NCBI GenBank assembly: GCA_022695795.1
Contig: MU404068.1
Coordinates: forward strand, 248,001-312,000
Direction of reading: 5' to 3'
Source: Biscogniauxia marginata
Taxonomy: Eukaryota; Ascomycota; Sordariomycetes; Xylariales; Xylariaceae
Length of the DNA stretch: 64,000 bases
The notes below the pieces were generated by a model, which did not search any database, was not told where the DNA came from, and worked only from the letters and a program-made list of their open reading frames with translations. Shown here in pieces: positions 23,214-33,533 of the stretch; position 1 is the first letter of the stretch; the number at the start of each line of letters is the position of its first letter. Both the position numbers and the translations under genes were made by a program.

Positions 23214-23453
23214 TCAACAAGTAGTGGAGAGGGAGTGGTTGGTTCGCAGCCTAAGAATCCATTCGAATGCTGCTTTGAAGAAGGATCCCGACCCCTGCTC
23301 TGATCCCGTTTCTGGTGCATAATATACCGCCCATTGGTCTTGTGTCAGTTGTTGAGCTGACATTCTAGTGTACCAGGTGCCGTTATCCAGGCGCCCGTCA
23401 TCCGTGTCAGATCGGCTAGGTTTAAAGGTGTCGCATTCACAGCTTGCATTCAT
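23214..23453 (-). CDS. Possible small protein, 79 aa
   Basis: Open frame from an ATG at 23453 to a stop at 23214. It lies just upstream of, and divergent from, the second Cys-rich HET-like gene. Composition is protein-like, with WAVYYAPETG and FFKAAFEWILRLR, but I recognise no family. It may be the tail of a lost gene or a chance frame. There is no signal peptide or membrane segment. Confidence 0.25.
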   Translation of the reverse strand: MNASCECDTFKPSRSDTDDGRLDNGTWYTRMSAQQLTQDQWAVYYAPETGSEQGSGSFFKAAFEWILRLRTNHSLSTTC

Positions 23454-23504
23454 TACCTCCAAAGATTTGTTATCTTAGGATCAATGCTATGAACATGAGC
23501 CTCC

Positions 23505-26500
23505 ATGTGTCTTACAAGCAGCAACGTCACCTCCACTACTACGCCTGCATTACCTGGCACATCGCCAAGGTTAACTTTCAAGGATCCTAGGAATCCCGTT
23601 CAATCTGACTTTAGCGTTGACCTTCTTACGCCACTTGAGACCCCAGAGCACCTCGGCCCCTTTCTGAGGGCACAGTTGGACGGCTGGAGACCTCACACGA
23701 AACCCCCAGAAACACTCGACGAGGACTTGAGCAGATGCCGAAATGGGGACTACTTTATGCGGGGCTGCGTTTCTCAAATGAGGAACGATATACCGTGTTT
23801 CTTGGAAGAACCTAAATGCTATGGCCAGTCGATGTTTGCGAAAGTATTCAAATACTGGTATTTCTCGGGTGTACGATCTTGCGATAATTTAACATGTCAA
23901 GCTAGGAAGAAAACGCTTGATAGGTTTGCGCCGACATGCGGCTGGGCTGCCTTTCGAGACATCGTGCTAACTAGTATCGCATGTTGGCAGCCATGGAGTG
24001 AGGTAATACCCTTCGATGTAATGCTTCCAGCAGAGAACGAGAATATCCAGCTCCCGGTAGTCTTCTGCATCGACGTTCGTGGGATGATCGATCTATGGTT
24101 TTGGATTACTCGACTCTTATCTGGACCTACTGCTCAATTACTGCAAGAACTAGGAATGAAGGGGTGGTTTGACGACAAGCTTTATCGACTCTGGAAGGGG
24201 TTTACATCCGATCATAACTCACGCGCTACGGAGAGTTCACGTGAGTTCTACGAACATGGCTTTTGCATTAATCGTCTCTGGAATGTGTCCTTTCAAAGCA
24301 GACATGGCATAGCGGGTATTCCTCACATAGTTCAAAAGGCTCTTGAATTCCCGGTCTCCAAATCTGAGAGCAGGCACGCCAGCTGCACAGAGGAGAGTTG
24401 CTTGATCGCCCATGAGAATAGCACGCTTGTCAAACAAGCGCATAAATGCCCCTCTGGATCGTGCTCTGACGAGCTCACTTTCTCTCCTCTCATACTGAAC
24501 AAAGCTTTTAGTCATAGTGCACACACCTCATCTTCAAAAGTATACCCTTTTGAAATTACTGCGTGGCGTATTCCGGAATTAGGCCAGGGACCGTCTTCTC
24601 TATGCACTCCTAGTGATGACTACGTCGCTATTTCTCACGTATGGTCTGATGGCACTGGTGTTGGGATGAAATCCGGTGCAGGCATCGTCAACGCCTGTCT
24701 TTTCGAGTATTTCTCGGAAATTGCCCAACGAGACGAAGTGTCATGCAATGGTGTCTGGTGGGATGCAATCTCCATCCCAACAGATCGCCACGCTAGGGCC
24801 ATCGCCATGGACAGCATGCTAGAGAATTATGAGAAGGCCAAGGTTACTATAATTCACGATCAGGACTTAGTGGAGTTTGAGTGGAAGGACGATGGGAGTC
24901 CGGCCGTGGCAATGGTTCTATCGTCGTGGTTTACGAGGGGCTGGACAGCAGCTGAGTTGTGGGCTTCAAGAGGCCATCCTGTTAAAGTGCTCTTTAAGGA
25001 CCCTAACGATTCTACGGGGCAAAGACCACTGATCAAGGACTTGGACATGGACGTCTTGGCCGGAGACTTGTCTCGCTGGATTGATCCTGAGACTGAGGGA
25101 CATCGGTGTCCGTATAATAACCGCGCATTGGCCCCGACGGATACGCTTCCCGGATTGGCACATATGATTGCAACCGACATCTTAGCGCTGTTTCGTTGGA
25201 CCGAAGAGCAGAAAATTCCAGATCTCCAAGCTCTGATGCGTATGCTACAGACACGGACGACATCATGGGCACGCGATCGTACCTTGATCGCCGCTTTGAT
25301 GTGTCTCTCACGCGATGCAATCGATTCGACCATGACTGGCCCTCAGATGACGCAGAGAATTCTAGCCAATTTTGGAAGTCTACGGACTACAGAAATTGTC
25401 AATCATCGAATTCCCATGTCTAGCGATGGGCCTTGGGACTGGGCGCCGCAGTCTATCTTCGAGCTAGGCCAGTGGTCGTTATCGGACGATCCGATGGGGG
25501 ACTGGTCTTATATCTACGAGGACGGTAGTATCAAGTGCCAGTTTCTAGCGTACGAAGCCTTGCAAGAGGATGTAATTATCGAGTATCGCCACCATCCTGC
25601 TCTCGCGGCTCGGATCTCCGTCGCTTTATCAAGAAGACAGAATTGCTTACTGTTGACAACGCGAAGAATTCAGCAAGAGGATACGTACATTCTCTTCCAG
25701 CCTGTGTCTGTCGGCTCTTGGGTCGTTATAGGAAGGTGGATTGGATGTGTTTCTTTGAAAACTGCATTAGGAACATCTAGACGCCACCTGCAGGTCTGGA
25801 ACACAGATTCTGACGGCAGAGACGTCATCGGAAGAAGCCCACCTCATTTTGTACTTGGTAAGAGCAGGAGTAGTATTGGCAAATCATTGCCTACACTGAG
25901 TTTTGAGTCTACTTGTCTAGCTCTTGAAGCTTTGAGCCGGAACAAAGTAGCATCAGTACCAAAGGCGTCATGGTGTCTATCAACTAGCAAACTTGAGGTA
26001 CGCTCCTTTAGAAGCCGAAGTTGACCAAAGTCTTGACATGGCATTTAGGAATCATCAATTTGGGAACCTCAGCCGGTCTACATCTACAAACCAAGCGCTG
26101 ATTTAGTGTACAATGTTGGAAGAACAGGACCAACTCATCCTTGCGGTACGGCTATCTTCGATACGACGAGGCCTGACAATTGGATACGATCGTCTTTCCT
26201 CTCAGGACTCATTGATACATTGAACGTGAACAGAGCAGTAAGCTGCCCTAAGGGTCACGATGGTTGTGATGGCATCGCTACGATCACTTGGTCTTTCCCA
26301 TGTTCGGAAAGCGACTATTATGCATGTTGGGATGTTGTCCCCAGGGTTTACACGTCTGTCTTCCACGTCACCTTCAATATTGACCCGTTCAGGGATAAAT
26401 TCGATATGACCATCGGATCAAGTACTTTTGATGATGATATTAAAAGCCATTTGTTTCAGAATCCAACGTGGGGTACATTCTTGCAGACCTGTAAGCTATG

Positions 26501-26531
26501 TGGGAAATGCAATACGTGTACAAGGCAATAG
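23505..26531 (+). CDS. Cys-rich HET-like protein, copy 2
   Basis: Paralog of the gene at 18145. Exon 1 (23505-25997) encodes 831 residues: SCDNLTCQARKK, NRLWNVSF, a C-x4-C...HENST...HKC-x4-C cluster near 293-320, HET core YVAISHVWSDGTG (near 372), GVWWDAISIP, MLENYEKAKVTIIHD, WFTRGWTAAEL (near 478) and RTTSWARDR. Read through, the frame stops at 26024. A 51-nt intron (25998-26048; donor GTACGC, TCTTGAC branch, acceptor TTTAG) instead adds 160 residues from 26049-26531, in phase. The added tail is Cys-rich and ends CKLCGKCNTCTRQ, a C-x2-C-x2-C-x2-C cluster absent from copy 1. Total is 991 residues. The core is secure; the last exon is likely but unproven, and an unspliced 839-residue form is the alternative. 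Predicted role is HET-type recognition, by family only. Confidence 0.82.
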
Positions 26532-27404
26532 ACTTGCCGTTTGAGTGGTTTAAGGCTTTTAGACTTGAAAGTGAAGGCAATACTTGGAAGGTTAGCAACT
26601 CCTCATGTCCAATATTCCATAGCCTGTTAGGGAAAAGGCCACCCAATCTGCATTGCTTGGTAACCTGGAATGCTTTCGTATCGAAGTATGGAGTTAAGCG
26701 GGACAGCAATTCCTCAAGTTGATTGTGGTCCTTCACTTGCCGCCCGCGAAGACGCGGTTTGTCGCTCCAGTTTCCCCCAAATGCGACTCAAAATATCCAC
26801 TGACACAAATCAAACAAGCCATCAACGTCGAGGCACAGGACCTGTGGCAGTTTCTCAACCTCATAAACAACGTCTCGATAACCAAGCTCATATACCTCGA
26901 AGCCATCACGGTAGACGCCCCTGTCATCAGCGAGCATGAACTCCAGTAGAATTTCCAATATGAGATGAATAAAGTTCGGCAACCTGCAAGATAGGACCTT
27001 CGTCACCAGAACCTGAGGGCCCAGGCAATCCACACCGAGTAGCTGCCTTATCCGGAACTATTTGTCGTTGCTTGAAAATTTTATTCCGACATTCCTAGAG
27101 CAGTGTAGCCTTGGAAGCTACAAATATGTACCTACGCGAGAATTTCCTGACCCAGACATTCAGGGTACTTCTGGAGCCCAATATACTGAAACCAAGTCTG
27201 TTGGACCGAATCCATGAGCGTTAGCAATGAACCTTCAGGATTTCGGAATGTAGAGAACGATTTTAATCCAAAAATCTTAGCCTGGGATTCATTCTCGCAC
27301 CTCTCGGGAATAGATGCCGAGTCTGACTGGCTTGATAGGTGCAAATTGGTGTCCAGAGAAATGGTGGTGAAACACTCCTCGACAGATTCATCAGGAGTAT
27401 TCAA
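26440..27404 (-). pseudogene. Broken third Cys-rich HET-like copy
   Basis: Fragments on the minus strand match the N-terminal half of the two HET-like paralogs in the right order: TKVLSCRLPNF (compare LALACWMPNL), LPQVLCLDVDGLFDLCQWIF (compare PPRFSCIDVHGCLDLLQWAH), then after a TGA at about 26788 in the same frame, KQCRLGGLFPNRLWNIG (compare RECRAHGLCPNRLWNVA). A frameshift lies near 27010. The open frame at 27132-27404 may be the N-terminal region but matches weakly. The HET core itself is absent. So this is a truncated, decayed copy lying head-on against copy 2, whose last exon it slightly overlaps. Confidence 0.7.
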
Positions 27405-27410
27405 TCTCCG

Positions 27411-28304
27411 ACGTCTTTCCTCATGTTCATACTCGGTAAATAGAAGTGCAGGCTTGCTGGGTACTTGATCGACCCTGCCTGTATATTTTCACATACCGGT
27501 CTGGGGATTTGTTAGGTGATACGATTTTTGGGGAAGACCCTTAAAGTATGAGGTAGATTTGGGTTCCCGTTCGTGCTCTTAATATTACCCCGGCAGCCTT
27601 CTTGTCCTCATTCCCTCACCAGAGCACATAAGGCTCTATGAAACACACGTCCTCAAAATTCTCAGCTCAGCCATTCCAAGCCACATTGACTTTAGTGTTA
27701 GTCACTCGCTGGGAGTTGCCTCCTTTCCACCTGCTAGATTTTGTGCCAAGATCAGGCTTTAACATTATACATGTCGTTAAATACGCATATAGCCAGCCCT
27801 CTTGACATACGACTAATTAAGATCACTGGATTACACACGGCCAGCAATGCGATACATCAGAATTGATAAAGATCGGCGTGCAAATCGTAAGGCTGCTGAC
27901 GTTTGGAGTCCGCAAAGCTTCACAGATGATAAGTCTTCTTTGGACGACTTATCTTCGGTCCCTGAATAGTAGGGCAGTATATTTATAAATCTGCATGTGT
28001 GGCAAGGTAGTACTGGTTGCCTCGCTTGGCCCCTTGGCCGCCCTGTTTGCCTATGCATCGATCGCGCTGCCTACATTTATTGGGTTCCATAAACCATTCA
28101 CAGTAGATTCAGGGCAGAAGGATCGTATGATAGAAACTTGGGTGCGAACCAGTCTATAGGTAGCAGCTCAGCTTGGATGGCGTCAGTGCCCCGAGATGGG
28201 TTCGGATCTTTTTCCTCCTGGACTCGCCTCACTTCGATCAGCAATATAACTTCTGTCAGTCTACCCCATCGCTCCAGTCACCATAACTTTAAAGCTTTTA
28301 AGTC
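27411..28304. other. Intergenic before four-TM copy 2
   Basis: About 0.9 kb between the HET-like relic and the second four-TM gene. It should include the latter's promoter. Short frames have no recognisable motifs. I see nothing else to report. Confidence 0.5.
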
Positions 28305-29648
28305 ATGTTAGAACATCAACTCGCGATCTTCAAAGGCCTCCTGAGTACCTCTACTTGGCCAGGGCAGCTCGCCGGGATTCTCCCGCTCTCCGCTCTCATC
28401 GACTTCCTCAACGTCCCTCGTGCACTTCATGTCTTCGAGCTGACCGGCTCTATACCGTTATGGTGTTGGCCCATCACTCCATCAGGGAGTCGTCTGCTTT
28501 TGGCGCCACGCGCTATCGAGGAGCCATGTTGTCTCGACAAGTTTGGGAACAGCCAAGGTCTAATCTGTTTGGACGGACGATACGGGGACATGTATTATGC
28601 AGCTAGCCCCGAGACCCTTCGTCTTTGCTTGGAAATTGCCCCAAGTATCTCAGTTGTTAATGATCATGATAACACAAGAGATTGCCGTCGACCTCAGAAT
28701 TTAACGGTTGTTCATGTGACTCGCGCGGACTGTACAAAGAGATCCCGTCACTCCTGGACGTTACTCGGTGCTTCGGCTATTGGGTGGACTCTCCTCCTAG
28801 GACTTCTAGTGGCGACAACCATCTTGAAATGCTACATATCATTTTCATTTCTACTCGTTATACCAGTCACCGGAGCTATTATTTTTACTACCCGAGGAGG
28901 CGATCCGCCCACACTTCGAAATACCCCTGGAAGCAACTTCAACCGCCTTGTGATTGCTGCATTACACATGAACGAGACCAACTGGTGGGCCTTCTACGGC
29001 GAGACCACAGTAATCAACGGACTTCTCAATTTACCATTACGGGTGAAGAGGTTCTCGGGAACCAAACACTGGGTATTCAATATAATACTTAGAATTCTCG
29101 TCCTCAGCCAATGGTCATTAGCGGTTGGCGCCGCTGCTACTCAAGGATGGGACGCATATATTATTACATTCTGGATTCTTCTCTGTATCTTTTCCAATGT
29201 GTTTATCTTTTCTACACGACGCTGTTGTCAAGACTGGCTGGAGCAATCTGCAGGGTTTCGACTAAATCGCATTGAGGTGAACCTGAGCTCGCGGAGGGCA
29301 CTCTTAAACGCATTGATCGCTCTAAATCCGGATAGCTTTCCATTTGATCAGATTTCTAAGCAGGATATGCTTGGAAACCTATATCCAAGCTCACTTGCCT
29401 GGATAGATCCAATCCTCAAGCATTGTCCCGAGCGGTCTATATGGGAGGAAGCCACTTGGATGGCCATGACCACGAAGCACAACAAGGGCGTTAAAGGGCA
29501 GGGATGTCCGAGTAGAAATGGTTCAGAGGAACCAGAGTGGACGAGGAATTACAAGCAGCATTACTGGTGCAAGTTCATCCCTGAAGGAATTGCTGTTGCA
29601 GAGAAGGTCAAGCAAGGAGCAAATCTGTCCGGACGATTCGTTAGGTAA
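28305..29648 (+). CDS. Four-TM protein, copy 2
   Basis: Intronless, 447 residues. Paralog of the protein at 21086, with matching order: LAGILPLSALI near residue 22, ITPSGSRLLL near 57, LDGRYG near 88, two adjoining membrane helices (about 155-195), AFYGETTVINGLLN, a second helix pair (about 255-305), SSRRALLNALIALNPDSF and WIDPIL in the soluble tail. Differences include an extra Cys pair, RRCCQDW, after the fourth helix. Family and biochemical role are unknown to me. Its nearest neighbours upstream are the Cys-rich HET-like copy 2 and the third-copy relic, so both genomic copies of this family sit beside that HET-like family. Confidence 0.82.
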   Translation: MLEHQLAIFKGLLSTSTWPGQLAGILPLSALIDFLNVPRALHVFELTGSIPLWCWPITPSGSRLLLAPRAIEEPCCLDKFGNSQGLICLDGRYGDMYYAASPETLRLCLEIAPSISVVNDHDNTRDCRRPQNLTVVHVTRADCTKRSRHSWTLLGASAIGWTLLLGLLVATTILKCYISFSFLLVIPVTGAIIFTTRGGDPPTLRNTPGSNFNRLVIAALHMNETNWWAFYGETTVINGLLNLPLRVKRFSGTKHWVFNIILRILVLSQWSLAVGAAATQGWDAYIITFWILLCIFSNVFIFSTRRCCQDWLEQSAGFRLNRIEVNLSSRRALLNALIALNPDSFPFDQISKQDMLGNLYPSSLAWIDPILKHCPERSIWEEATWMAMTTKHNKGVKGQGCPSRNGSEEPEWTRNYKQHYWCKFIPEGIAVAEKVKQGANLSGRFVR

Positions 29649-29879
29649 ATCGAGTTGGCGAGTCTGGCGAGTCTGGCATCCAGTCCGCAAGTCATAGAGT
29701 ACGTTGCATTGTCATAAAATATCAAAATGGGTTAGCAGAGACAGCCGTGCCGCATGTTCGAGTTTGTGTACGACCAACGGCTCCTTACTAGCTTCCACGT
29801 TCTAACATAGATCCGGATTCTCAATTTTCCCAGGACGCACGACTGGCATGGAAGCGAATCAAGGACCTTATTGAGGTGA

Positions 29880-30715
29880 AACAATCCTCACATATAGAGG
29901 CGTCGTGGGGCTAGGTAACGATGGAGTTATCTAGCTTTAGGAAGTGCCTGACGAATCGGAAAACTTCTACATCGCAGTCAAGATGCCGATGGATAAGGAG
30001 GGCAGTACGAAGAACCGCGACCGGATGAGACACGAGACAGCAATGATGCAGGTACGGCATCTCGTCCCTCCTCGTTTTTAAACGGGTCGAACAGCTTCGT
30101 GAAAATGCCCCTTTACCGACAGAGCTTTCTCAAGCGAAGTATACTAGCTAACTAGCAACACGAGGACAAAGGCTTGGTGGCAATAAGTATACTGTCAATT
30201 TGATCCCTCTTGACGAGGATCTCTAGGACTCAACGTACTATAATAATCCGAGACGGACGAACCTCATCATCGTCATGGAGTATTTCCGGGCGGGAGTCTG
30301 GTTTAGCTCTTGTATCGAATCAACGTGGAGAAGCAGCGACACCTCAAATACGAGAGTGACGAAGACAAGTGCTATGAGTTCATCCTAACACGGATCTTGT
30401 GGAGGATCCGATACCATGAGTCTTATTCTGGTAGTCGAGAAGGATATGCTTCGTTGGTTTCAGATGGAAAAGCATCGATGGTGATAAGACATGGCTGACC
30501 CGACTTGCACTCCGAAAATACAGTGAATAGGGGTGTGATCGGGATGACTAATCTCCCAGACGTTCCTGCAAGGCAGACAATCTATCCCAAAGAAACAGCC
30601 AGGAAGCGGAGATTCCAGAATGCCATCCATTTCGACATCGCACTAGAGAATAGTATGAGGACCCTTGCGTTCCTTGACCCTGTCATAATGAAGGCATGTG
30701 CTTGGCAAACTTGAA
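29880..30715 (+). pseudogene. Protein kinase-like relic
   Basis: Disrupted reading frames keep protein-kinase landmarks: a glycine loop (VVGLGNDGVI) followed by two in-frame TAG codons, then FYIAVKMPM (the AxK lysine) and RMRHETAMMQ (helix C Glu). Next come TVNLIPLDED, LIIVMEYFRAG (hinge), INVEKQRHLKYESDEDKCYEF and AIHFDIALEN near 30640, which looks like a catalytic-loop H-x-D. Frames change between these blocks. At least one change may be a normal intron with donor GTACGG near 30050. No complete kinase can be assembled, so the locus is called a pseudogene. The assignment rests on motif order and is moderately secure. Confidence 0.58.
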
Positions 30716-31086
30716 GGGTTTCTTCGCAATGTGATTAGTCTTCATCGGAGAACTACAAGACTTTCACGATTCGAGGGCCGTGAGATCAACCAACTGTATG
30801 TCACTTCGACCCTGGCCTACTCCCCACGAGCGACTGTGCAAAGTCGACAAATAATCTACAGAGGCACAATTATGATATCACATTTTTGCTGCAATAGCCT
30901 CCAATTTGATCAACACTGCAGGCCCGCCGGGTCGGAGAGGGGAGGGGGATCGATTTATTTCCTTCTCATTAAGTGGGTGCTACATTGTAACCACAATAAA
31001 AATATTGACTGGTACGGTGCTTACATGGCTGGTCGTACATAAAATATCCGGTCTGGTCTGCTCATTCTGGACATGGCATTCTTTTC

Positions 31087-32406
31087 TCAGGGGTGAGCAG
31101 CCTCCGAGAGCTCTTGCGCCCACCTCTCAGCCTGCTGGCTTAGATCCGGATCGTACAGCCAACGTAACTCCCCACCATCTCCACGTGTGAGTGATTGGTC
31201 GCTCCAGATGGCCCCTGGCGGCAGCTTCGCTCGCTCTGATTCCGGCAGCCGCTTCGCGTTCATCTGCTGGGTCAGGTCGAGAACCCTCTTGACGCGATCC
31301 TTGCGGTAGGCCTGCCACTGCTCGGCCGCCTTGTCCAGCGGCACATCTGGCGAGAGCTTAGAGAGGAGAGTAGCCAGGGCTCGCACGTCTTCAAAAGCCT
31401 AATTAGCGCCCTGGCCGGCAGTTGGGGGGATTGCGTGCGCTACATCTCCGACTAAGATGATTCTCTTGGACTCGGACAACCATGATGCCAGGGGTGGAAT
31501 GCCATAAAACGCCCAAAACCCCATCCGGTCGACCGGCGCCACTTCCAGGGCCGACTACACCACGTCTGGTCAGTCGACCTTATTTTCCTAGAGCATGTCG
31601 TACAGTTTTTACTTGTTTTTCTTTAGCGCCTCCCAGCTTGCCGCATCCAGCTCTACAAATCGTCGCTGCGAGCCAATGAAGAGCTCAGACCCGTCTAGCT
31701 TCTGCGGGACGAGAAGAAAAGCGCCTAGCTTCGCCATGATGGTGGCAGGCAGGCTATAGCCGTCGGGGATACGAAGCTGGGATCTTTGCACGACGCAGTT
31801 GATGCCTATAAAGCCTGCATACATTGGCTTTATTTGAGGTAAGAATGTCCCGCGCACAGTCGAGTGAATGCCATCAGCCCCGATTAGGAGAGGGGCGGAT
31901 GCGACATGGCCATCTGCGAAGGCAAACTCGACTTTGTCTGGACCATCAAAGGTAATACTGGTCAGCTTGCTGTCATAGTGGACTAGAATGTGGCGCTCTC
32001 GTAGCATAAGCCTCATTTCATCTAGGAGTTTCTGGCGCATGATACGGATGGCTTGGTAGCCGTAGAGCTTCTCCGAACCAAAGTAGTACTCATTAGTGGT
32101 TTGGTTCTGGCCGTCCTTGAAGGTGAGCTTGTCGAATTGCAAAGAGTTGTCGCGGATGCGCTTGTAGACGCCCACTGTCAAGGACACGCAGGGCGTTGGG
32201 AGAGAGCATAATACCACCACCTTGATCAAAGTCCTCGGGGCGAGCCTCGTAGATAGTAGAAGAAATGTTCAGGTCATGCAGCGCGAGAGCGAGGGTGAAA
32301 CCCTGTGAGTACTATCAGCAGTAAAGTGCCTAGGGCTGGCCAGGCTACCTACGGCAAGACCTCCTCCAATAATGGCCACCTGAGTAGGAGGGGATGTGAG
32401 CACCAT
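31087..32406 (-). pseudogene. FAD-dependent monooxygenase relic
   Basis: Relic of a salicylate-hydroxylase-type aromatic-ring monooxygenase. The start MVLTSPPTQVAIIGGGLA (GxGxxG dinucleotide site) joins by a normal intron to GFTLALALHDL. A 2-base deletion near 32188 shifts the frame before VGVYKRIRDN. The body keeps LLIGADGIHSTVR and the second FAD motif ILVGDVAHAIPPTAGQGAN. Five premature stops lie in one frame at 31609, 31588, 31570, 31555 and 31399 (lowest base of each codon). Each can be explained by one C-to-T or G-to-A change from Gln or Trp/Arg codons; the one at 31399 replaces the conserved Gln in GANQAFED. The C-terminus at 31087 is open. No function remains. Confidence 0.85.
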
Positions 32407-32591
32407 GGTGAGTAATCATGAGTGAGGCAAAGTGTAGAAGGATACGTGGTGGGTTACAATGGGTGATAGGAGATGAAGAGGATACAGTACTCTAATAGTG
32501 TATACTCGATAAAAGAAAATGAACTAGATGGAACAAAAGAGCAACAAGTAGGAGTTGCCCTTATTATCTTCAATTCCGTTCCGCTTTTGAA

Positions 32592-32657
32592 TTGGGTGGC
32601 CACCCAAGGGGGGTGGTAGTTGGGAGTAGGGAGCGAGTCACGCTGCAGCGCTGCAGC
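32592..32657. repeat. Two perfect 16-bp palindromes
   Basis: The 16-bp palindrome at 32592-32607 (half-site TTGGGTGG) lies 34 bp before another at 32642-32657 (half-site GCTGCAGC). They flank the start side of the monooxygenase relic. They may be transposon-end remnants or protein-binding sites; I found no partner copies. Confidence 0.55.
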
Positions 32658-33024
32658 ACCTTGTGTTGTGCCTATTTATTTAGTAAGACAGCTAATAGTC
32701 CTAACAGTCAGACAGGTTAATCATCTATATAAAGACATAAGTCATTTCGGAAGACCAAGTTGCGGGACCTGTCCTTCTGGCCTCCTTCTGAAGTGGTTGG
32801 TGTCGTCGTGGACAATGGTCTATCTCATCCACAACATGTCTGTATACCGCCATCTCCTTCTAGCTCTGATAAATCGGTGATAGTATCGGACGCTCGTAGG
32901 CCTAGACAGACCCTCCGTTAGATTAAACCTGTCAGCAACTAGTCGGCCTATATCTATCTCATTCATTCCCAAACCCTGTCGTCCTGTCATTCTGCAGTAC
33001 ACTAGGTTAGCCTGCTTTTCACCT

Positions 33025-33047
33025 TTCTCTCTCTCTCTCTCTCTCTG
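33025..33047. repeat. (TC)n microsatellite
   Basis: About eleven TC dinucleotides in a row, followed by a short GT-rich run. It lies in non-coding DNA about 0.5 kb upstream of the HET gene. Likely length-variable between strains. Confidence 0.85.
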
Positions 33048-33533
33048 GGTGTGTGTCTGTCCCTCTCGTACGTCTGTCCTTATTGCTTTGCTTTCACGCG
33101 GTCCATTATTACAATACGAGCAGCTCACTAGGTACAAAGCCAGAGGGGCCATTGGGTGCGATAACTCCGCCAGCTCACCTCTCGCCCTTCTGATATGCTT
33201 TCCTACAATCTCGAAGTTGAACAAGCTTCCCCTACAAAACGGCGTTCTCCGTGCTCACATCATCATAGAGCATTTAGATATGGCAGGGATAATACCTATG
33301 TCACCACAGCTCCGTCTCAGCTACTGCGGGGAAATGCGGCTGAGCAGGATGCCGCAGTTGCGAAGGATCTGGTAAGTAGGTAGTTGCAAGGGTAACCTTA
33401 TCTGCCGTCCCTGTCGGACTTCTCTTCGTCAATGTTCTCCGAGATGACTAGCTATGGACACAATCCGTGGCATTGGCTACTTGATATGATCCATTAAAAA
33501 TGTGAAGTGCTAATAATCACATATCCTCGCGGG

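Larger units (their letters stand above)
32407..33533. other. Intergenic before canonical HET gene
   Basis: No supported gene. Contains perfect palindromes TTGGGTGGCCACCCAA (32592-32607) and GCTGCAGCGCTGCAGC (32642-32657), and a (TC)n run at about 33025-33047. The final part should be the promoter of the rightward HET gene. Confidence 0.5.

Noticed and set aside
26106..26531. Independent 141-codon gene
   Set aside because: It begins with GTG, and the frame joins naturally to the HET-like gene through a 51-nt intron, so it is annotated as that gene's last exon.
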